From the NCBI GenBank assembly GCA_964020975.1, contig OZ026630.1, forward strand, positions 66,667,977 through 66,731,976: a stretch of DNA of 64,000 nucleotides, in the 5' to 3' direction. Positions within the stretch are counted from its first letter, which is position 1. Each line of letters begins with the position of its first letter. The notes below the pieces were generated by a model. The model was not told the origin of the DNA. It worked only from the letters and a program-made list of their open reading frames with translations, and ran no database searches. This DNA comes from Hermodice carunculata. Its lineage: Eukaryota; Annelida; Polychaeta; Eunicida; Amphinomidae. Positions 21,850 through 34,589 of the stretch are shown here, one piece after another. The position numbers were made by a program, and so were the translations under genes.

Positions 21850-24800
21850 CAGTGTGGTCTTTGTCATTCAACGTCAACCATGACTGTGATAAAGATAAAT
21901 CAAATCTCTTATGAAGATTTGTTGAAGCTAGGTGACATCGGGTTAACTAGAGCAAGTTACATAATTGCAAGGCATAATGAATTGGGTTCATTTGACAGTG
22001 TTTCTCTCACTACATCATTTGATTCTTTTCTGAACTCTTTGTTCACAACATTTTGAAAGATCAAATGACAGACTTCACAGAACTTCCAGAAATTGATGCG
22101 TCAGGTGGTGCTGTGAAGGCTTTCATGGATGTAATGAAAGAATACCAGAAAGAGACCAGGTAGTAAATGGAGGGTATTTTAATCAGATTTGACTCAATGG
22201 AGAAAAGCTGGCTGTGCTGGAGCAGTCACATGGGGATCAACGAACTCAGCTAATTAGTTATGTTCCTGTTGCCTTGACTAATCAAAAACTAAATCCACCT
22301 GTGGTGACTAGGCCTTGGCATGAGGTACATGGTAGACTATGTGACACTTTTCAAGCAGGTACTACAGATAATGTACACTGGCATGGTGGTTCTCATCATA
22401 AAAAAGAAAGGGACACACACAGACAGAATTTACGTGAAGGTGTTAATACTGCTGGAGCTGTGGCATCCTACAGACTTCCACCAAGAACAGACACAGTTCC
22501 ACATCCACCAAAGGCTCCTATTTCCACATGAAAAATGATTGGAGACCATTTTTACTCTTTTTCAAAGAAAGGCCAGAAGATATGGTTGGAATGAGGAGCA
22601 CAAACCAGATAGACTTGTACTGTCACTCAGAGACAAAGCATTGTCCTACTTCAGTACACTTAAGAAGCTGAAAGAAATTACTCCATGTTGATGGCAATGT
22701 TGAATTGCAGATTTGGATGCGTGGATCCCCCAGCCACAATCGCAGGAAGCTGCATAATTTTAAACAGGTAGAAGAGGAAACATTGGAGAAGCTAGCTGAG
22801 CAGTGTCGGCAGCTGTTGTCTGATGGTTACCCTAGCAAAAAGGATCCGCTTTTTACTAATTTGTGGTGGACAGTTTTCTGAAAGTAACTGCCCACAAGGA
22901 GTTAGCAGTACAGGTAATGTATGAACAGCTTTGGGATTTAGATGCAGCCCTCAGAAAACTAAAATTGGCTGTCCATAGCCAAGAAATTATTTGTGCTCCT
23001 GCTAAGGCTAGTAAGGTTAGGGAGGTGGCAGTGGATGATAACAGTCTGTGGTCCACAGCCGTTGCACATAATAAATCACATGTGTCTTAGTCTGATCAGA
23101 CGGAGGTCCATCTCGGATGGATGGGTGACCCTATATTCAGGTTTGAAAAAGCTTGAAAGAATAACCAAAATACATTGAAACAGGCATTTGAATAAAATCA
23201 GAAGTCCTTGGCAAATATTCTTAAATCTGCAGGCAAGGGTAGAACAGATAGTGATTGTGATCTCCTATAGGTCCAAGGCAGGGTCTTCGATGTGAGTAAG
23301 TTTTGTCGCCATGGTTGTAGACACATTGGACATCTTATTAGGGATTGTTTAAAGAAGGGGGAAGGGGATGGTACTCCTTCACAGCCCTCTACTAGGAGTA
23401 AGCTGAAGTCACAGAATGAGGAATATTTAACATACTTATAGGGATCGAAGGAGTTAGCCACAATTCAACATCCACCAAGTTTTTGGCCAAAATATGTATA
23501 ATAGTCATGCTCTTTCCGAACCTGAGAACTCAGCATTTCTGACATCTGGCATTTTTTTTTCAAATCATTCAAAACGTTCAGATACAGATAGGGCCACAAA
23601 ATCAGTGAAGAAAGTTGTAGTGAGGTCAGTTAAAAGGGTCTTAGTCTTGTTGTCCCAAGGAATGTTTATGATGATAATGTAAATGTAGTCATAGATTTTA
23701 CTGCTCATGTGACAGCTATGCGTGAAGACTTGTATCACAAACTGGATCGTAACTTTATGGGTCTAGAGACAGTACAGTTAAGGGGAGCTGCAAAGGAAGG
23801 TTCCCTGTCAGCTAAGTTAGTACACGGGATTTCTCTTGTAATTGGCAGTAAATCTTACTGCTTGAATGTCTATGTAGCACCCATAGCTGATGAATTGATT
23901 CTGGACCTTGACTTTTTCTGAAAATTTAAGGATCAGATTAATTTGAAAAATTAAATGCTGGTGACAGGGGATGAGATTGTTTCAGGGACACTTAAGGGGA
24001 GTGGTGAAGAAACTCAGAAGGTTTCTGGTGTCACATTGACAAGGAAAACAGTTGTACTAGTTGTTCGTTTTGCAAGTTGTAAGTCCAGTCTGGATAGGGA
24101 CCAAGAATTCAGTTCGAGAGCACAGTGGTTTGCTGATACCAGCTATCCTTGTGAAAGGTTGTTTGGCAAGATAAGCATGAGGTGGCATTCACTTGTTTGA
24201 AGGTGTTACTGGTGTGTGCACCTGTACTGTCTATGCCAAGGAAGGAAGGAACCGTCATATTAGGCTGTGATAACTTGGAGTATGCAATTGGTGGAGAGCC
24301 CAGTCAGCTGGAAGCTGGAGAGGAGAGGGCAGTGTGTTATGGCAGTTTTGCCTTAGTGCCTGCTCAAGGACGATACTGCATGGCCCAAACGGAGTTACTT
24401 GCTGTGATGAGGTTTACAAGGCAGTTTAGGCATTATTTGGCAGGGCGGAGCTTTGTCCTTAGAACAGATCATCACAGTCTTATCTGGCTCATGAGGTTTA
24501 AGTAGATTGAGGGTCAGTTGGTCAGGTGGCTGGAGGAGTTGTCAAAGTATGACATGATCATACTCCATCGAGCAGGTAGGCATCACATTAATACAGATGC
24601 ATTATCCAGAATTCATGATGAATTGAAGTCCTATGACTGTTATCAGGCTGGTGCGAGTTTGAAGTCTTCGCCTTGCGGTGGATGTAAATATTACTTGCGT
24701 CTTTTCCAACAGTGGTCACAATTTGAAAATGATGTGGATGACATGATTCCTCTGGCAGTGAGACCTGTGCAGATTACCTCAGCAGATCCATCTGTTAGTG

Positions 24801-27800
24801 ACATCAATTGGGCCGATTGTTATTCCAATGAAGAGCTCAGAAAAGTGCAAGTGGAAGATGCTGATATGGGGAAAGTCTTTACCTGGCTGGAAAATGATCA
24901 TCAACCTCCAATTAATGAATTATGGCTTTCTGACAGGGTTGCTGTGGATGAATCTGGATTTGTTGGAGATAAGGAGTTGGGTGCTATATTATCCTTAGGA
25001 GGGCAATTGTCTCAAATGGTGTTATGAAGACCACGGAACAGAGAGAGGAAGTGCTGAAACTCAACCATGGCATTAGGTCTTCAGGGCATATGGGGCAGAC
25101 CAAAATTTAAGAGAGGTTAAGAGGTACCCTCTTTTTGAATGGCATTTCACGGGATGTGGTGGATTATGTTAAAACATGTACCACATGTAGCTAGAACAAG
25201 AAGCCAAAGCCTGGGCCGAGAGCAGCATTGTCTATGTACCATGTTAGTGTTCCCATGGTCATGATTCATGTATACATCTTGGGTCATCTGGCACAGAAAG
25301 AGGAATCAGTACATGCTCATGTTGGTTGACCAGTTTTCTAAATGGTTATAATGTTATGCCCTGCCCGACCAGAGACCTGAAAGTGTGGTCCAGTAGGTGC
25401 TGTATGAGTTTGTTGCAAGATTTGGCTGCCTTCTTCAGGTCCATTCAGACAAGGGTAAGAACAAGGATGGAGCTTTGTTACATTCAAACATGCCCTGGAG
25501 ACTTTATGTAGTAGGGACCTAGATCTGTTTATGAACAATAATTATGAGGCTGGTAATGGAGAGAGCACAGACAACCTGATTTCTGACTTTAACAACATAA
25601 TGCACAAAGCTGCTAGGTTGTCATTAAAAGCTAAATCAACCAGGAATCACAGGCAAAAGCATCTTCCTAAGTATGCTAATGACAAATGTTACAACCTGTA
25701 GCGCGAACTTAAGAACATGGCAAAACAACTTTCCAAGGACCCTCATAATTAATTTTTCAGACAATCTTACTATACTACTAGAAAACAATTTAGACTACTT
25801 GGAAAGAAAAGTGAAAAACAATTCAAGTTTAGAATTATGGATTCTCTGGACAAAGTGTGGGACAAAAATCCAAAGGTTTACTGGGATTTGATAAAAGAGT
25901 TGGGCGATGTAACCTTAGAAAAAAAACAGACTGAACTCAAATATTGACCCAGCGCAATGGTTTCGCCAAAATTCAAGTTTAATGTCAAACGTTCCTGTGG
26001 TTTGCAATGCAAACAGCTTTGGCAGTTGCGATGATTTTTCAGAGGCTGTATAAGATTACGAAATAACCGAACCCGAATTAAAAGAGGCAATTCTGAAGCT
26101 AAAAAAATAAGAAAGGGCCTGGGAAAGAATGGTGAGAGATCAGATCCAAATAACTATGGGGATATATCTATTAATAGGTGTGTCTCAAAATTGTTTTGTA
26201 TTATTTTAAATAAACGAATACACGGTTACTTTAAAGATTATAGTTTGAAAAATGAATCTCTAATAGGATTTACGGAAAACTGCTTCAGAACTTTGATCGA
26301 CAAATATACAAAACTGATCAGCAGGGTCAATTTTTTATATTCGCGTTTTATAGACTTTCAAAAAGCCGTTGATACGGTTTGGCACCAAGGATTATTCTAT
26401 AAACTTGTAGCAAGCGGTATCAGAGGAAAGATGTTTAACATTATAAAAGATATGTATCTTGATTCGAGTTTACAAATCAAGCATGATACTGGCCTTTCTG
26501 ATCAAATTTTTATGAAAAGAGGCATTCAACAGGGTTGCGTGTTGAGCCCAACCTTGTTCAATGTTTTTATAAATGATTTACCCTCTCAGTTTGATACCTC
26601 ATGCGATCCCGTAGTATTATACAACAAGAAAATTAGCTGTTTATTGTATGCTGATGATCTAATTTTATAATCAGGTTCTGGATATCGGTTACAAGCATGT
26701 TTGAATAAATTGAAGGCGTATTGTGATGAATGGAAATTGAAAGTTAATATCAATAACTCTAATTTTTAGATTTTGAATAAGACGGGTAAGTTAAAAAAAA
26801 GAACTTTTGTTCTAGGAAAATATGAGTTAGAATGTGTCAGAAAGTATGTGTATTTGGGAATAGAAATATCTGCAAGTGGCTCATTTGAAGGTGCTATGAA
26901 GTGAGTATGTGATAAAGCCAAAAAAGCACTCAGGCGACTTAAAAGATTTTTTGTTGGGAAAGTGAGCATTATATTCCTTATTAATCTGTTTGAAAAGGTT
27001 GTGATGCCAATCTTTATGTATGCCTGTGAAATATGGGGCGCTTACTCTGCCCTCCCATCAAAAATTTTATCAATTGACTCTTTTGCAGGGAAATTTCAAA
27101 CTTGACTACGAAAAATTCAATACAAGTTTTTTAAAACATTGTCCCGGTGTGCATCACACAGCATCAAATATTGCAATTCTTGTTGAACTTGGCCAATTAC
27201 CGGTGCACTGAAAATTTTGAGATTTGTCTGGAAGAACTGGTTGAGTATTGTTAATTTACCAACCGATAGCCTCCTGTATGACGCATATTTATGTAATGTC
27301 ACGATGTAATTAGAAGGGAAAAGTACGTGGTTACAGACTATTTCGGACATGCTACATGGTATAGACATAAAACATTTATGGGACAACTGCGGAAACAAAA
27401 GGGATTGTTTTCCGGATAAAATATTAAAAAAAACGTTCCCAAATTTTATTTTCGAAACAATGGAAACAGGAACTGAATAATAATGAAGCAGTAGATAAAA
27501 AATTTAGAAGCTCTGTTTTATATAAAAGAGAATTTAGATTCGAAAATTATATACATATCATCAAAGATTTTACCATAAGGAAAAATATCTCAAGGCTAAG
27601 AATCAGTGCCCATAATTTGGCGATCGAAAAAGGAAGGCACAGACGTCCCTCAAAATTACCCATACAATTAAGACTTAACGAGCAATGTAATCTCTTAGTC
27701 ACTTTGTTGTCGCCTGTCAAAAGTTTCGTGAACCCCAAGAAAAATTGTTAAATTCAATTTCGGATATATTTCCAGAATTTTCTGGTTATACTGATCTGGA

Positions 27801-29570
27801 AAAATTTATCTTTATTATGGAATCAACAGATTATGCAGTGATCAGAAATTTTGGAATTTATATGAAAGAAGTTATGGCTATCAGAGGAAATCAATTATCA
27901 AAAAATATATGTATTTCGTTATCGGGGACTTCCTTTCATGTCAGCCCTATTTACAAAATCACTAACAATGTTTCAATAAATCAGAAATCTCTCTTTTTTT
28001 TGGCCAGGTGCGAATGGTAGCACTTGTCTCCTGGGGTTGTCTGATGTTTTTGTAAGTTATTACCACTTTTTTTTCTCAACACTTTGTTTATATAGGGGTT
28101 GCTATTGTTGATGTCGTGTTTCTATGTTTTAATCAACATGTGAAGAGTTTGTATTTGTTTTGCTTGGCATGCTGCCGCACGTTTTGTATACTGTGGTGCA
28201 ACCAATAAAGTTCATTCAAGTCATTCAATCCGTGATCTGTTATAGATGTCAAAAGTGAGGACACATCCTATAGACTTCGCTCGAATGGTCAGGTCGAAAG
28301 GTACAACCGGCTCATTTTGGGCATGATAAAAAGTAGTAATTGTGACAGTAAAAACCCCTGGGACAAAAGCCTTCAAGTTTTAATAAGCACAGTATGCAGT
28401 ATGGTGAACTTGCAGACTGGTTGTACAGCCAACATGTTGATGCTTGGTCGAGAGGTCACCAAGCCAGTAGATATCTTGTTTAGTGCTGCTGGGAGCAAAC
28501 AGGTAGCAGCATCAATGCCAGAGTATATAGTGGATCCCCAAGACATCTGCACCGTGTTCATCAGATTGCCATGGAAAATCTGCAAACTGTACAAGTTCCC
28601 AAGAAGAGAGACTATGATTTTAAACTGGTTCAAAGGCAGTATGCTGCAGGAGATCTGATATACAAACTGCAATCTGCATTGAAAGTGGGGCATAGTGAAA
28701 AGATAACACCTGTTTGGAGTGGGCCAGTTCTGGTGACGGAAGTTCAGTCGCCAACATTGTATAAGATCAAGGATAGCAACCGTGAATGTGTAATCCGTCA
28801 TGACCGTCTGAAGATCTGCCACAATCACAGCATTCTTATGTGGATGAGACAGATGCGTCATAGTTCTTTTGATCTTGACGATACTTTGCCATATGAGAAG
28901 GATACGGAGGATGCAGGTGAAGATCATTTGGGTAATGTTGGAACTTTCAAGACAATGGGAACAGAGGCTTTGATGAAATGGATGTCACAACAGCCACGGA
29001 GGGAACAGTCAATCAGACAGCAGCTCAGATTCTGATGAATCTGATATAGATGGGGCCCAGCCTACAGGAACTAGGATGACAAGAGGAGGAAGAAGAGTTG
29101 CACAGCAACCTGCCTACTTGTACAACTACAGTTAATAAAATGTATTGTATCAGAGATGGTGCTTCTGTCTTGGTTCAATGCATAACACTAAGGCGGGAGT
29201 TAATATACACTGTGTGTTTAATTGGAGTTGTATGTACATGTTTGTAAATATACTGTTTCAATTTTGTAGATGGATTCTGGTGAAGAATACATCACCCTAG
29301 ATGAGACGGGAAGTGACACAGAATCTTTAGTGGTTCCAGTGACCATCAAACGGGTTGCTGTTAAAAACACCAGACCATGCCCCATCATGTCCATTAAGAG
29401 GCATGTGTTAATGCAACATTTCCCATTTTGTTAAGTGCTGATATCCACTTGTTGGGTCTGTGGAGAGCAACTGGCACAGGTGTACAAGGTACTCTGAGCT
29501 CATGTTGCCTAACATCAGAGTCTTGCACCCTTCTTCACTGATAGGATGTTGAGTTTGTCAGTGCGACTGA
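21850..29570 (+). mobile_element. Ty3/Gypsy LTR-type retroelement, fossil, split by a LINE
   Basis: Recognisable parts in plus-strand order are a helix-hairpin-helix-like segment (about 21,890-22,000, ISYEDLLKLGDIG), a gag core (about 22,600-23,000), a zinc knuckle (about 23,300-23,350), a protease-like segment (23,700-23,920), RNase H (about 24,180-24,620, with AQTELLAVMRFTRQFRHYL and DALSRI), integrase (from about 25,040, interrupted by the LINE, resuming about 28,240-28,660), and a small downstream frame near 29,270-29,430. The element is broken in many places and clearly dead. Ends are approximate; no LTR pair was identified. The decay and the later LINE insertion imply considerable age. 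It lies antisense to the host gene inside its largest intron. Confidence 0.8.
25481..28227 (+). mobile_element. 5'-truncated LINE inserted in the Gypsy integrase region
   Basis: The frame opens with FKHALETLCSRDLDLF near the left border and continues through a linker. RT blocks follow: DFQKAVDTVWHQGLFYKL (about 26,354), GIQQGCVLSPTLFNVFINDL (about 26,523) and the catalytic YADDLIL (about 26,648). Then come CEIWGAYSALPS and a C-terminal domain with RISAHNLAIEKGR. The endonuclease is absent, so the copy is 5'-truncated. The frame has several stops and shifts. The 3' end is AATAAAGTTCATTCAAGTCATTCAA; the word cattca occurs at both borders and may be a short target duplication. The style resembles I/Nimb- or CR1-group LINEs; the clade is not settled. 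Confidence 0.8.
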
Positions 29571-30615
29571 TGCAAGGGGTCCTCAAATTTCTTGAAACAT
29601 AATTCAACAAGGCTTATAACTTTTGTTGCATCACTTTTTAAAATAATATATGTAGTTGGTGTTGTGCAGACTCCTTTCATTGAAATCATGCAAGATAAAC
29701 AAGGCAAGTCTATCAAAAGAATCAAGAGTTGTTCAAGTGTTTACCTGTCATGGCCCGAAGACACGTGCGCCAAGCACAGCTTGCCAGCATGAAGTCACTG
29801 AGTATGAATATGTGATTCGCATTCTGTTTATAGAAATCATCATGGAAAAAAATATCGGTCAACCAAATAACACAAATAGGCTGATCACTTCATGTAAAAG
29901 TCTAGGTGAAACAGTGGGCAAATTACACATTCATGGCTCACTAAAGTGCAAGCACAAGACAACGAAAAAGTATGAAGTGCGGTAACCTGCACCTGATTGG
30001 TCATCATACCTGTTGACTAACAGTTTTCAAGCCTCACTTTTCGTGGTGGTAAATGGGTACATTGTTTTCGGGAGATAATACGTTAATCGAAATAGTCTTC
30101 AAATGTACTTTAAAACTTGCATATATATTGTCAAACGACATGCATATCTACTTTCCTTATGCTCTTTTCCAACAAATCATGGGTTAAAAGCAACATCACT
30201 CCGACCGTTTCCTTGTTTTTAAGCTCTAAAAATAACATGTTCAACAAAATTCATGGTTTTTATTTGAGCGACAGTTTCTTATTTTACATGCCAGATGGCG
30301 ATACCATGACACATCAAGACTTCCATGAAAACTGGTGTGCACAGTTTCTGTGTGGCAAAGTGGTTCTTTGGCAGGTCTTGTCGTATCATCAAATTGATTA
30401 ACCATGACACCCTGTCTTATTACAATGACTAACAATGCATGAACAAAATTGCGTAAATAAAAAATGTATGTGTGCTGGTGTGAAACTGAAAGTTCCAATG
30501 GCAATTTCGATCTGCACACATCACGCCAAAGAAGAAAAGCACGAAGAAATTGAAAATAAAAAAAAACACGCAAACATGCATGAAAAAATATAAACTATAG
30601 GGCTGTGTGAACAGC
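29571..30615. other. No gene recognised
   Basis: Intron sequence after the Gypsy remains. Open frames of about 100 codons exist on both strands (29,656-29,985 plus; 30,241-30,573 minus), but they show no domain, no coherent splice borders and no phase fit to the host gene. Confidence 0.45.
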
Positions 30616-31676
30616 CTATGCTCAGCTGACCTTAGCTTGTATGACAAAATCAAGGTTGCAATTGAATAGACTCATGTTGAGCTCTTGCTGAGTGTATATG
30701 AAATTTTTAAGTACTTCTAAGAGAGTGGCCTGGCCTTCCTAAACGCTCAGCCTGACAAGCAAGTCAGCTGAGCTAAAAATTTGCATGGCCACTCGGTAAA
30801 TAAATTAAGAACAAGGAGCCCCTAGCAGTGTTGCTGTGTGATATCAAAGCAATTGGGTGGGCGGCTCTAGAGGAGAAGATTTTTTAAGCTTTGACCCAAA
30901 ATAGCTCAAAGAAACAAATTCATAAAAAATTACTGACACGTAACCATTTTGAGCAAACTTTGTAGAAACCTACCCAATGTACATTGCCGGCAAGTTTGAA
31001 GTGAATCTGGATGACGGTTTCAGAGACAAAATCTAAAATGTGAATTGACAAGAATGCCCATTGACTTACACGGCAATCAATAAGAAAGGTTAATTTACCA
31101 ATAAGTACCTAGACTGGGGAAAAAATCGTTAAAAATCGGGATTCAAGTGAAGTGCCACCTAGTGAACACCTTGGTTTGACCCTTTCACAAGGAACATATC
31201 CACAAAGTTTCGGCTTAGTCTGAGTGACGGTTTTGGAGAAGTCGAAAATAGTAAAAACACTAAAAAAAATCATGAAAATAGAAAATAAATGCATCTCCAT
31301 CTGGTGAACAATTAGAAGCTAGGAGTCCCTAAGAATGTTCCTTTGTCATATCAAAGCACCTGGATGAGCGGTTTTGGAGAGAACTTTTTTAAGATTTCCC
31401 TGCAAAAAACAAAACAAAAACAAAAACCACAAAAGCAACAAAAGCAAAAACAAAACAAAAAAAACAAATAAATATTTAAAAAACTACTGGAGCGTGACCA
31501 TTTGAACAGACTTGGTAGAGATACACCCAGGTACATTGCCACCAAATTTGAAGTGAATCTGGCTGACGGTTTTGGAGAAGAAGCCAAAAATGTGAATTGT
31601 GAATGGACAGACAAAACGGATTAATGACTCAACCTTTGAAAATCTCAACCTGACTGGTAAATCAGCTGAGCTAAAA
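30616..31676 (+). mobile_element. Dispersed TIR-like family with GCTCAGCTGAC ends, compound copy
   Basis: The left end GCTCAGCTGACCTTAGCTTGT (30,618) is close to the reverse complement of gacaagcaagtcagctgagc, which ends near 30,772. A second such end (tcagctgagctaaaaag) falls at about 31,676. The body is built of repeated modules of roughly 300 bp: 'gtgccacctagtgaacaa', 'atatcaaagcaattgggtg', 'ggttttggagaag', 'catttgaacaaacttggtagag' and 'ccaccaagtttgaagtgaat'. Some modules occur two or three times. The segment just before the right end folds by itself (agcctgac/gtcagctg). No protein is encoded. It behaves like a non-autonomous DNA transposon whose interior has been tandemly amplified. Confidence 0.65.
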
Positions 31677-33624
31677 AGCGATTATGAGTCAAAAACCATG
31701 TTACAGGTGGTAACTTTATTCAAGAACTTCAAAATAAGACTGTAATGTTATATGCTATTAGCATTTATATTCTGCGTCCTGGCCAGGCAAGTAGCGTTGG
31801 CGGGGCCTAAAAAAATGTCGTGTTCCCTGTTCCGAGGAAGCACAAAAGGTATGTAGAGTTTGTAGGCAGGAAGGGCTTTCAAGAATAGTTAACTGTGAAT
31901 CCCTTAATCACTATGTGATTTGATGTACTTAAGTTGAGTTATCTGACAGCAACATTGTATTGAATTCCAAAAATTATTTAATGGTTTTCTGACAAATTCT
32001 TGAAAACTATAAACAAAAATTGTTCTTGACAAACATTACACTGGCACGGCATCATTTTGATTGTGCAAACAAAATTTTCACGGAGGCAATTAGTTTTAAA
32101 TCTATTTGAACATATTGTAATTTGTATATCGAATTGGTTGATTGATTTAAAAGTATATGTATCAGTATTAGGCAACCTTGCATTTTTAATTAAATAACAA
32201 CACTAAACTTTCACACTTCAAATATATAACAGAATCGTTCAAAATCATCTTTATCTGGCATCCTTTCCTCGCTGGATGAATTTAGTCTAATGTGTAAAAT
32301 CATGGCGCTACCACAAGAATAGTGGTACCTCTATGGTAAAAAACAGTGAAAGATATGAAAAGTGATACATGTAGGAACTGTGCACGTCAATATGGCAGTC
32401 TGCCAGAGTAGTAAATGCAGAAATATGTTAATTTGTTTTACAAATTCATAATGATATCTGAAGTCTGCAGTGCTGTAATACAACCCTTAATTTCACGATC
32501 TATTGACATTTGGGGGGGGGGCAAATATTCTAATTTATGTACATGTACTTTTCATTTCAATTCAATTACATGTAAATTGATTCAATATCCTACATCCCAA
32601 AGTGAGCACCATGGCACCCAGAAATATTGATCGGCTCTCGCTGTGCAGCGCGTACACTGGCGCCCCATTTGGGTTGCGTTGAAATTGCGATCCTTTGAAC
32701 AGAGTATCAGTCCCAAAACAGTTCAATTTTTCACATAACAAAGCAAACTATATTACTCACGTTGTCCTTAAACAAATCATAACTGATAATACATCAAGGC
32801 GCCTTAAACATTCTAGTAAAGGTATGGGCGGACGCCGCCGCAAGGTTAACCTTGGCTTGAATGCCGCACGCAGGCACAAGAAGACTACATGTGCGGAACG
32901 TCACCGTGTTTCCTTAGAATACGAGAGATTATCTCATTCCATGCGGACCACAGGCGCTCGTAACGTTCTGTCAGTCAAGCTTCATTGCTAATGTACGCGG
33001 GGTGTGTGGGAGTGAGGGGTCGGGGGAGAGTGGGTACGGAGGTTGGACCTGAAACATCTATGCGTTCAATAACCCACATAGGGACAAAACTGCGATAAAA
33101 TATTGTGTATTCATCTGTGCAGTCAATTGTTTGTGCTAATAAGACGGTTGCGGATGGTCCTAAAACCACAACGTCGTCACATGGAGCTCCTACATAGAAA
33201 GGTTTGAAACGAAGTTCACATCTGGACCACCATCCCGTTTCACGTTTGGCATGATTTCTCCGTTTCTGAACACACCAACAAGCTGTAACTCACCAGTTTA
33301 TTCCAAAACTATTTTCTACAAGTATATCACACAGATAACCCATTGAAACCCGCATATATCAACAGCAACAGGCCTATAATTGTCGAAAATGTCCAACAAA
33401 ATCCATTTCGGGCAAAAAGTCCGACATTCCGGCGCCAAATTCAAACGGGTACCCCATCCTGAATCAAGTTCGTTCCGTGGCATTAGCCGTATGACCACAC
33501 TTCTCAATCGTCAATCCAACCGTATTCTTTGATCCACGCGCGTTTTAATCCTGTTTTTATTTCCACAAAACGTAAAACCTGACTAAACTTGATTCCGCCA
33601 GTACATCGAAGTGTTTTAGTGTTT

Positions 33625-33736
33625 ATACTTTTGACAGGACACAGACTAGTAGCCCAGCTGCTCTCTGATTGGTTACACGGACTGTCAGCCAATCAGAGAG
33701 CAGCTCGGCTGCCAGTCTGTGTCCGGTCAAAAGTAT
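33625..33736. repeat. Foldback (hairpin) element, arms about 49 bp
   Basis: The left arm atacttttgacaggacacag...gctctctgattggtta (33,625-33,675) is the near-perfect inverse of cagccaatcagagagcagc...gtccggtcaaaagtat (about 33,687-33,736), with a loop of about a dozen bases. TA flanks both sides, as expected of a very small MITE. Each arm carries a CCAAT/ATTGG motif. Confidence 0.8.
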
Positions 33737-34507
33737 GGCAGCAAAACAACTTGTAAGAATGAATACGTACATCTCCATTTGTATACCTGGATGAGCGAAT
33801 TCGAGAATTTTGGTTAATCTATTCAACCTTAAGGGTGGCGCAAGTCCAACTTCCCGTTCTCTTTAGCGGTAACATGTGTTGAAGTTTTCGAACGAAATCT
33901 CCCTTAAAACTGTTCAGTTAGGTAATAGTAATGTTATATTCTTTTTTTTTCTCATATACCAGCAAGTATTGGTACACATAGGCCTTGCGGTAATGCTAAG
34001 ACGCTATTGTTTCCCAAGGCAAGGAGACGATGCGCACGACTGAACTGCACACAACAAGGTGATCATTTGGTCTTGGGAAAGTTTTTTCCTCTCTTGTGGC
34101 GCGGCCATACTTGCATCTAGGTTGGATAATTACGCACTTCTATCAGAAGAAGTGTGCGCACACATATACGAAATAGCCTCTTATTAAACAATGTGCCCCA
34201 AACTTTAACCAAAACGGCCAACAGCTAAATCTACCTCACGACACCAAGGCGCGGTTGCTTTTTTTTGGGGGGGGGGGGGAAACAATCCCCTTATCACCGA
34301 CAAGTGTATATTTAAAGACCTCTGAGAGCATCCTTGACCCATATATCAACTTAGCCTCAAGTTTTTGACGAAACTAAAATAGTTGAAAATAGTTGTGGAC
34401 TTAAAAATTACTCTTTTCCTGCTCTTCACACCCACAACTTCAACAATTGGGACCGAAACCTAAAATTCTCGTTCAGAAACTTGGATATCCCTTCTTTTTT
34501 TTCTGGT

Positions 34508-34535
34508 GTTGCCAAGCAACAAGTAAACAAAGATG
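34508..34535 (+). promoter_or_regulatory. Perfect X-box (RFX-type) motif 12 bp upstream of an ATG
   Basis: GTTGCCAAGCAAC at 34,508-34,520 matches the RFX/DAF-19 X-box consensus GTNRCC-N-RGYAAC on both half-sites. Twelve bases later AAAGATGGCCGCC opens a short frame, MAAKTGCNICGFATD, with a CxxCGF zinc-finger-like start. It then runs into the dispersed repeat and stops after 32 codons. It may be a decayed first exon or chance; no downstream exon is visible. Confidence 0.3.
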
Positions 34536-34589
34536 GCCGCCAAAACTGGTTGCAATATCTGTGGCTTTGCCACAGATAAAAACAAATTG

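Larger units (their letters stand above)
31677..34589. other. Host-intron sequence with a foldback element and unassigned open frames
   Basis: Nothing with a known domain. A 98-codon plus-strand frame (32,695-32,991) has a basic middle (GMGGRRRKVN) but no recognisable family. A G-run lies at about 32,510 and another at about 34,268. The foldback at 33.6 kb and the X-box-like site at 34.5 kb are listed separately. Confidence 0.45.

Noticed and set aside
20900-21870. Possible long terminal repeat of the Gypsy fossil
   Set aside because: Only short shared words with the sequence after 29,100; no convincing paired repeat by eye.
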